Positions 58,429-64,000 of a DNA stretch of 64,000 nt are shown one piece after another (position 1 is the first letter of the stretch; each line of letters starts with the position of its first letter). Made by a program: the position numbers and the translations under genes. The notes below the pieces were generated by a model. It made no database searches. It had not been told where the DNA came from and was given only the letters and a program-made list of their open reading frames with translations. The stretch is from Phyllostachys edulis (taxonomy: Eukaryota; Streptophyta; Magnoliopsida; Poales; Poaceae), in the NCBI GenBank assembly GCA_036346405.1, contig CM070561.1, forward strand, positions 22,724,215 through 22,788,214, written 5' to 3'.

Positions 58429-58534
58429 CCTCCAATAGAGAGGACCCGAGCCCTAGGATTACACGGTGCCAAATAATCGATCCTCCAATACAGAGGACCC
58501 GAGTCCTAGGATTAGACGGCGCCAAATAATCGAT
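58429..58534 (+). repeat. 53-bp tandem duplication
   Basis: 58429-58481 and 58482-58534 are adjacent 53-bp units (CCTCCAATA...AATAATCGAT) with a few substitutions. No coding role is visible. Confidence 0.9.
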
Positions 58535-60049
58535 CAGGTAGTACATGCATGAGCTTTTAGTTATGTGGTTTATTCACGGCACTAATGATGGCGTCTGCCT
58601 ATCCGACTTTTCGGTGCATCTCCAATAGTTGGTGCCGTAGTGCCATCAGCCCATCAAGCTTAGGGAAGATCGGCATATTCCTCTGATTGCACAAGAGGGA
58701 TATGAATCCGACTTTGGAGTGAATTTTACTTTAAGCGGTAAAAAGTAGCCTAATATGAAAGGGCTAGCCATGCAAACTGGATGACCTTAAACTTTGGTTT
58801 GGGATAAAGGTTGAAAAAGATCAAGCCCTCCTTAATCTTCAATCTTCACCCTATAATTTGCTTTGCAGCTAACTGGTAAACAACTATACGGTTGAAATGA
58901 AATATATATTAAATATCTAGACCTTTTGAGGGAAAATGATATATAGACCAATTATTTATGCTGGATGCGAGGCACATGCACTATGCTACAAAACTCTTAG
59001 ATTTGAAGAGTTAGATGCAATGTACGGACACCATAATATTTATTTTCATGATAGGTAGACGATGCGGTTTATAGATTGCTTGCAAGATAAGGTCGCACAG
59101 CTAATGTGCAAACAATGAGTTAGCAACTTAATTAGCGTGCCAAGAAAAAGCACATTTCTTCGCGACCAAACCAACTAGATTCCACGCATCAAAGTTTCGG
59201 GAATAAATGTCGTACCTACAAGCGTAGGCTCAACTGCTAGCATCCTAGGTCTTGCCCCACCACATGGCCAAGCTCGTCTCTTTGATCTGGAGCGTGACTC
59301 AGGTGTAAATGTACAAAGGTGCAACGTCAAAAAAGGAGGTTCGGATCTTTTAAAGCAGAAAGAAAAGTGGTTTTCAACCGTTAGCCTAAAACACATCTCG
59401 GACTCTCTAAAAAACACATCTAGGACGAACTAAACTGGGTTGAACGAAGATCGCGCTTGTGAAAGCAAGCATATGTGGTTCTAAATTTGCATTCACGCAA
59501 CACCAGAGCAGATCACTAGGAGAACCAAGGAAAAGTTGATATCAAATTTAGTGTACAAAGTCTCGCAAATACACTAGATGCGGTTAGTTTTGGGGCAATT
59601 CCTTATATGTCACTGGATAATTTCGTATTTTTCTTATATGTTATTGATGTCTCACTGACATATGGGTTCGAGACTAACATACCAACCTCATACCAAGTGA
59701 CATATAAATAATTATGCACTGACAAAGGCATGTAGGGGATTAATCCTTGTTCTTCAGATGGATGAAAGAAGACGATCGAACCATTAGCACTTTAGCAGCC
59801 AAGAGACTAAACCATATCCTACTCCATGCAGACGTGTACGCTGCAGCGCAGATTAGAACAGAACGGAGGGCACCGTCTGCTCCTACGCGTCAGAGAACTA
59901 AGATCCACCGGATCCGGAGCATCCGCACCACACGATCCGGCGAATCGTCGCCGCAGCCATCCGTCCCCACGGAGGGACAGAGCCGGCCGGCCGCACACGC
60001 GACGCTGACTCACCACAGCTTGAGCCTCTACCCCGCACCGGGTCCCACC
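58535..60049. other. Intergenic
   Basis: No gene recognised. A small foldback lies at 59602-59708: CTTATATGTCACTGG on the left and the near reverse complement CCAAGTGACATATAA on the right, MITE-like. The open frame 59747-60151 has a Pro/Ser/Arg-rich product without a domain and is attributed to base composition near the following promoter. Confidence 0.45.
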
Positions 60050-60600
60050 ACCCACGTGGCGAGTAACACCGTGCGTGGCAACGAGGCAGATAGCCCCACC
60101 AGTCAGCCTCTCCCGTCCACGGCCCCGCGCGCGGCACGTCCTGCGAGCTGAGCTGACTCACTATGCCCATCCCGAGACGCCTCCTCGGTCGCGTCCACAG
60201 TCTACACTACTACGTCCATGACACGTGGGGTCAGGACATCATGCCCCACATGTCATGGAGAGCCGTGCTTATCTTCTCTACCCACGTTTTAACCGCGGTT
60301 CAGAAGAGAGAAAAGAAAGCGTCCACACGACCACACGTCCGCTGCTGCTGCTGCTACTTTTCTCCCCCACGCGCCCCACACCCTGGACCACTGACATGCC
60401 GGGCCCATCTCGCTAGCCCCCGACCAATGGCATTAGAAAATGGCCCACTCATGTGGCTTTAAAGCAAAGGCATCGTTTCCTCCTCGCCACTTCCTTCCCC
60501 CATTTCCTCTCCTCCTCTTCTTCCTCTCGTCTCGCACGCACGACGCGATAACGTGTGGGATCTCTTTTTTTTTTCGTTTTGATTTTGGGAGGGCTTTTGA
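60050..60600 (+). promoter_or_regulatory. Promoter and 5' leader of the gene at 60601
   Basis: Two G-box/ABRE-like CACGTG sites occur at 60053-60058 (CCCACGTGGC) and 60222-60227 (ACACGTGGGG). A CCAAT word is at 60423 and a weak TATA-like CTTTAAAG at about 60456. Then a pyrimidine-rich tract (60476-60530), typical of plant 5' leaders, runs to the ATG. G-boxes are bound by bZIP/bHLH factors in abscisic acid or light responses; their use here is inference. Confidence 0.5.
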
Positions 60601-61257
60601 ATGATGGAGACGGCCGCGGCGGCGATGCTGGAGGCCGGGGTGGGGCGGTTCCGGGGGCCGAGCCTGGCGGCGCTGCTCGCCGAGATGTGGGCGCCGCTCG
60701 CCGTCGCGCTCGCCGCTCTCGCCACGCTGCCCAGCCTGCTGGGCAGGCTGCAGGTGCTCATCCTACGCCTCCGCTCCCGCGGAAAGGAGGTCATATCGTC
60801 GCACATCTCGGCGTACTACTCCTCCGGGGACGACGACTCCGGCTCCGACGGCGACGACGATGACGAGGAGATGGAGAGCTCCGATGACGCGGCCACCAGC
60901 TCCTCCGGCGAGGAGGAGGGGGAGACCGGGAGGAGGAGGATCGGGTACTACGAGGCAGCGCACGACGGCGGCTTCCCGTGGGGCGGCGCCGTCGTGCGGA
61001 CGTGGCAGGGCCTGCCGCGGCGGTTCTCCGGGGCCGCCGCTGGCGCCAGATTCGCGCCCGGAGGGGTCCCGGTCCTCAGGCTGTGGGGCGCCAGCACGGC
61101 GAGCGGCGAAGGCACCGGCGACGACGCGTGGTGGGACGCCGATGACGGCGGCAGGGGCGCGGCCGCGGCCGCGGAGGCGTCGGTGGTCGTCGGGTGGCGC
61201 CGCGAGCACGCGCGGCGGCGGCGCCTCCTCCCCGTCCTGCCCTCTTCCCCCAAGTGA
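60601..61257 (+). CDS. Unrecognised single-exon protein with a hydrophobic segment and an acidic stretch
   Basis: 218 residues; I do not recognise a named family. Supporting a real gene: GC-rich codon third positions typical of grass genes, a pyrimidine-rich leader, a clear ATG after an AT-rich stretch, and no interruption to the TGA at 61255. Tandem ATGs at 60601 and 60604 make the start uncertain by one residue. Visible features: a hydrophobic segment at about residues 29-56 (MWAPLAVALAALATLPSLLG and following), likely a membrane helix. It is followed by basic RLRSRGKE, then a strongly acidic Asp/Glu/Ser run (about 74-107), a short segment RRIGYYEAAHDGGFPWGGAV (about 110-129) that looks structured, and an Arg-rich end. 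It could be a small membrane-anchored protein with a charged tail. Opposite-strand frames across it are shadows of its composition. Confidence 0.72.
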   Translation: MMETAAAAMLEAGVGRFRGPSLAALLAEMWAPLAVALAALATLPSLLGRLQVLILRLRSRGKEVISSHISAYYSSGDDDSGSDGDDDDEEMESSDDAATSSSGEEEGETGRRRIGYYEAAHDGGFPWGGAVVRTWQGLPRRFSGAAAGARFAPGGVPVLRLWGASTASGEGTGDDAWWDADDGGRGAAAAAEASVVVGWRREHARRRRLLPVLPSSPK

Positions 61258-63843
61258 GGGGATAGGTGGTGCCGGGTGTGAATATGCTATTGCTTGGGGC
61301 AATCTGGTCGACACGCTGTTTCTGACCCGGCCCACCTGTCAGTGGGAGTAATAAGGGGATGATTATTGGGGTGGTTACGTGGTGATTAGCTGGTGGGATT
61401 ATTTTTAAGTTGCTTATTTAGAAGGGAGGGTTAAGAAAAACCAGCTCGAAAAAAAAAAGATTGGGAAAGTGGAGGATCTCAATTGGGGATGCATGTATGA
61501 TCTGTATACCACCATTCTTTGGTTCGATAAGATGAAAACGCATCTCTGCTTTATTCGCTTGGTTTATGAAGTCGTTGTGAACTTTCACGGACAGACAGGT
61601 CTGACATGTAAACGGTATGCCTAATTTCAGTCAGAGACACGTGAAGAAAATTTCTCATGAAGCTGGCTCTTGCAACGCAATTTAGTAGTGTCGCACTAGA
61701 CAAGCAATGCCTAATTAATTTAGGACCAACTCAAAACGTCGCCATTGCTAGCGCAAGCAGACACGCAAGCGTCGTGCTCAGAAGATGATGCACGAGACTG
61801 CTTGATTTTCCGAGTGCGGGCACGTTTGGGCGCTCCACATCTCGACAATTTTTCGGCGAACAACGTCCTGATAAACCTCTCGTGATTCCCTTCTTTCGAT
61901 CGCGGTCAGCTCATGCGGACGACCAAAGAGAAGAACAACCATTGACTTGATGTGTACAAAAAGAGAACCATGTAGCACAAAAGAGGCTAATAAAAGAGGC
62001 TATGGTTAACGCCAAGTTCGATAAGGTTTATGCAGCTATTTTTAGAGATCTTGTTCTAGTTGTTTGACTCATTTATACATTTTTTTTAAAAAAAGATGTT
62101 AATCCTAAAAGAACTGAAAGAGGCCAGTTTGGGATATCATTTATCGCCCATAGCAGATGGTTATAGGAAGCCGAAAGTGCACAGCTGGACCCCATGGTCT
62201 AGCAACAACTGTTGTAGAACATCAGCCAGCATATTGACGGCAACCTCTCCACGAACACAAGACGCCTAAATTAAATTGCAATTATGCGATTAGTTGAGGT
62301 GCTTGCTGCTTGCCAATAGTCCGACAATGTCGCGCTTTACACACGCAAACACAAATTATTCTGCTAAAAGGAAGATATAGATGACAATCATCAGCATTCA
62401 GTAGTGCCAACCAAAACAAATGCAAAAACAGAAACAGAAAGAAAATGTGAGGTAGAATTGTTGTGTTCTGCATCTCTCCCTCAAAAAAGAAAAGGAAAAC
62501 AAAATTATTCTGCAAACATGGTGTCAGGAGGCAATGCTTTGCCTCCCAGAACCAATTTGTGAGAACAGATGTCTTCTTCAGCTTTAAGACTGCCAGATTT
62601 CTGCTGCTGCCTCTCGTTGCCTCTGCAAATAAGCAATGGAATAATTCCCTTGAAAAAAAAGGACAAATAAAATTGAAGAAATGCCTGACTTAAGGTCACA
62701 GCTCCTGGTAGGAGCTAGTGTCTTATATTGGCCTATTTGGTTATATTAGAATGATGTTGTTTTTGACCAAAAAAAAATTATCACTAATCCCTTGCAAGTT
62801 ATCTTATTGAGTGGATACTGGTTGAGTACTTTAGACAAATTTACAAAAATCGGCCCAGAAGGAGTACATGTTGGCTGAAAGTCTAAGGTTGGAGTTTGTG
62901 GCGAAGCAAATCCTCAATATTCATAGGTGGCGGCTTAGTCATAGAATTTGCAATGATTAAGTTTAGTTTTCACTCGTCTTTCGGTTGTAAGACTTCATGC
63001 CGCTTTTAACAACTTTGGTTATTTTAGTATTCTTATCTCTTTAATAAAATAGGATGTGTGCATCATTGATGCAAAGGTCGGAGGAGATTTTTTTCTCTTC
63101 CATTATTTAAAAAAAGCTTTGCAAATTTTCTTGCAATTCACCAAATCATTTGAAATTGCTTTACGTAGAGGTGTGTAAAGAAATAACAAAAAAAGTTGCA
63201 AGGACAAATTCTAATTGACAAGAGGGATTGCATTCTGACTGAAGAAATACTTCGCCACCACAGCAAATTTCAGGAATATATGCTGTTGCTGTGGCTTCAG
63301 GCCTGAAGAAAAATGTCACATGTTGCCGGGTAGCGTCTATCCTGAAGCATTGGAAAAATTATGGAACAAACAGCCTCAGTAAACTACTCAACTTTTAAGG
63401 CAACCTTGCAGAGTTTCACGAAAATTACTTTGAACCTTTTAAAGGACTGGTCAACTAATGACAGAGTGGACAGTATTAACCTGCCATTCCAAATTGTTAC
63501 TACAATGATCTACCTTAACTTGCCTCTCCAAAGGAAAAAGAAAGAAAGAAAGATATATCTCGCAAACAATTTATATCCATCCTACGAAAAAAGCTACGCA
63601 AAACTACTTTGAAGCTCATGCTGCTCTGCAAAACTGCCTGCGCAGAGGATTCAATCACAGCAAATGAAGTTTCTCTATCTCTTATCTTAACTAATAAAAG
63701 AAGTAGTTTATCCCCGTACAGTGAGACGATGTCCTTTTTTCCATGCGCGTAGTTGACCTCTCCCACCCATCTTAAATTCCTTATCGAGACGCACCAACAT
63801 GTGGACCTAACCTAACAGGGAGAAGGTCTCGCCCCGCCACCCC
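61258..63843. other. Intergenic, AT-rich
   Basis: No gene, known element or long repeat recognised. Short open frames (for example 62463-62693 and 63361-63612) have no domain and atypical composition. The first ~150 bp are probably the 3' UTR of the preceding gene. Confidence 0.45.
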
Positions 63844-64000
63844 TGTTGGAGATATGCCCTAGAGGCAATCATAGAGATAATTATATTTCGTTATGTTCAT
63901 AATTTATTGGATAATATGTTATCTTATTCCAAGAATAATATCGTTAATATTTATTATCAAGTATGTGACTTGATTGTGAAACTCTATATTTATCTTTGCG
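63844..64000 (+). mobile_element. Start of a copia LTR running off the window
   Basis: TGTTGGAGATATGCCCTAGA at 63844 and the next ~60 bases closely match the Copia-2 3' LTR start at 54335 (TGTTGGTGATATGCC...GGCAATCATAGAGAT). Orientation is plus. Whether it is a full element or a solo LTR cannot be told from this window. Confidence 0.85.

Noticed and set aside
59747..60151. 134-residue plus-strand frame
   Set aside because: Biased composition and no domain; it lies in the GC-rich region leading to the promoter of the gene at 60601.
60763..61335. Minus-strand frames of up to 190 residues opposite the gene at 60601
   Set aside because: High third-position GC in the real gene keeps the opposite strand open; the products are Pro/Arg/Ala-rich without features.

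Overview
The window looks like an intergenic, transposon-rich stretch of a grass (Poaceae) nuclear genome. The evidence is a split plant CBP60 gene with eight GT-AG exons, a GC-rich single-exon gene with a pyrimidine-rich 5' leader, chromodomain-bearing Ty3/gypsy elements with about 5 kb LTRs, Ty1/copia elements whose LTRs begin TGTTGG, a CACTA relic and small foldback elements. Genus cannot be set from the sequence alone. Only two host genes look intact: a CALMODULIN-BINDING PROTEIN 60 gene (715-5367, +, 495 residues by my splice model) and an unrecognised 218-residue protein gene (60601-61257, +).

Layout. 1-714 is the CBP60 promoter, with a TATA box, several W-box cores and an exact-length 65-bp tandem duplication. 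715-5367 is CBP60; its sixth intron holds a solo LTR (2877-4777) with a 5-bp target duplication. 5368-6630 is its 3' flank. 6631-27923 is a copia element (Copia-1) split inside its reverse transcriptase by a 15.5-kb gypsy element on the minus strand (Gypsy-1, 10348-25829, TSD GTGGC). Copia-1's right LTR is fused at 27923/27924 to an inverted piece of a second CBP60 copy (intron 5, exon 5, intron 4 and the 3' part of exon 4, to 28490). After this come, in direct orientation, part of the same solo LTR, exons 7-8 and the 3' flank of that second copy (28491 to about 31460). A CACTA relic (31612-32733) carrying a NAC-domain gene fragment and a minisatellite precede a third copy of CBP60 exon 8 (33101-33354).

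33355-37189 holds no supported gene but has two foldback elements. 37190-47659 is a second, decayed gypsy element on the plus strand (Gypsy-2). 47660-55916 is a second copia element (Copia-2), joined to Gypsy-2 through two truncated LTRs. 55917-60600 is intergenic and ends in the promoter of the gene at 60601. 61258-63843 is intergenic, and the window ends inside another copia LTR related to Copia-2.

Order of events (inference). The solo LTR was in CBP60 intron 6 before the locus was duplicated, because two copies share it. Copia-1 then landed in the 3' flank of copy 1, Gypsy-1 inserted into Copia-1, and a deletion/inversion joined the Copia-1 right LTR to copy 2. All four retroelement coding regions carry stops or frameshifts. 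I found no operon, CRISPR array, phage or other clearly new multi-gene system. The most interesting points are the LTR promoter facing antisense CBP60 sequence, the duplicated W-box unit in the CBP60 promoter, and the NAC fragment inside the CACTA relic.
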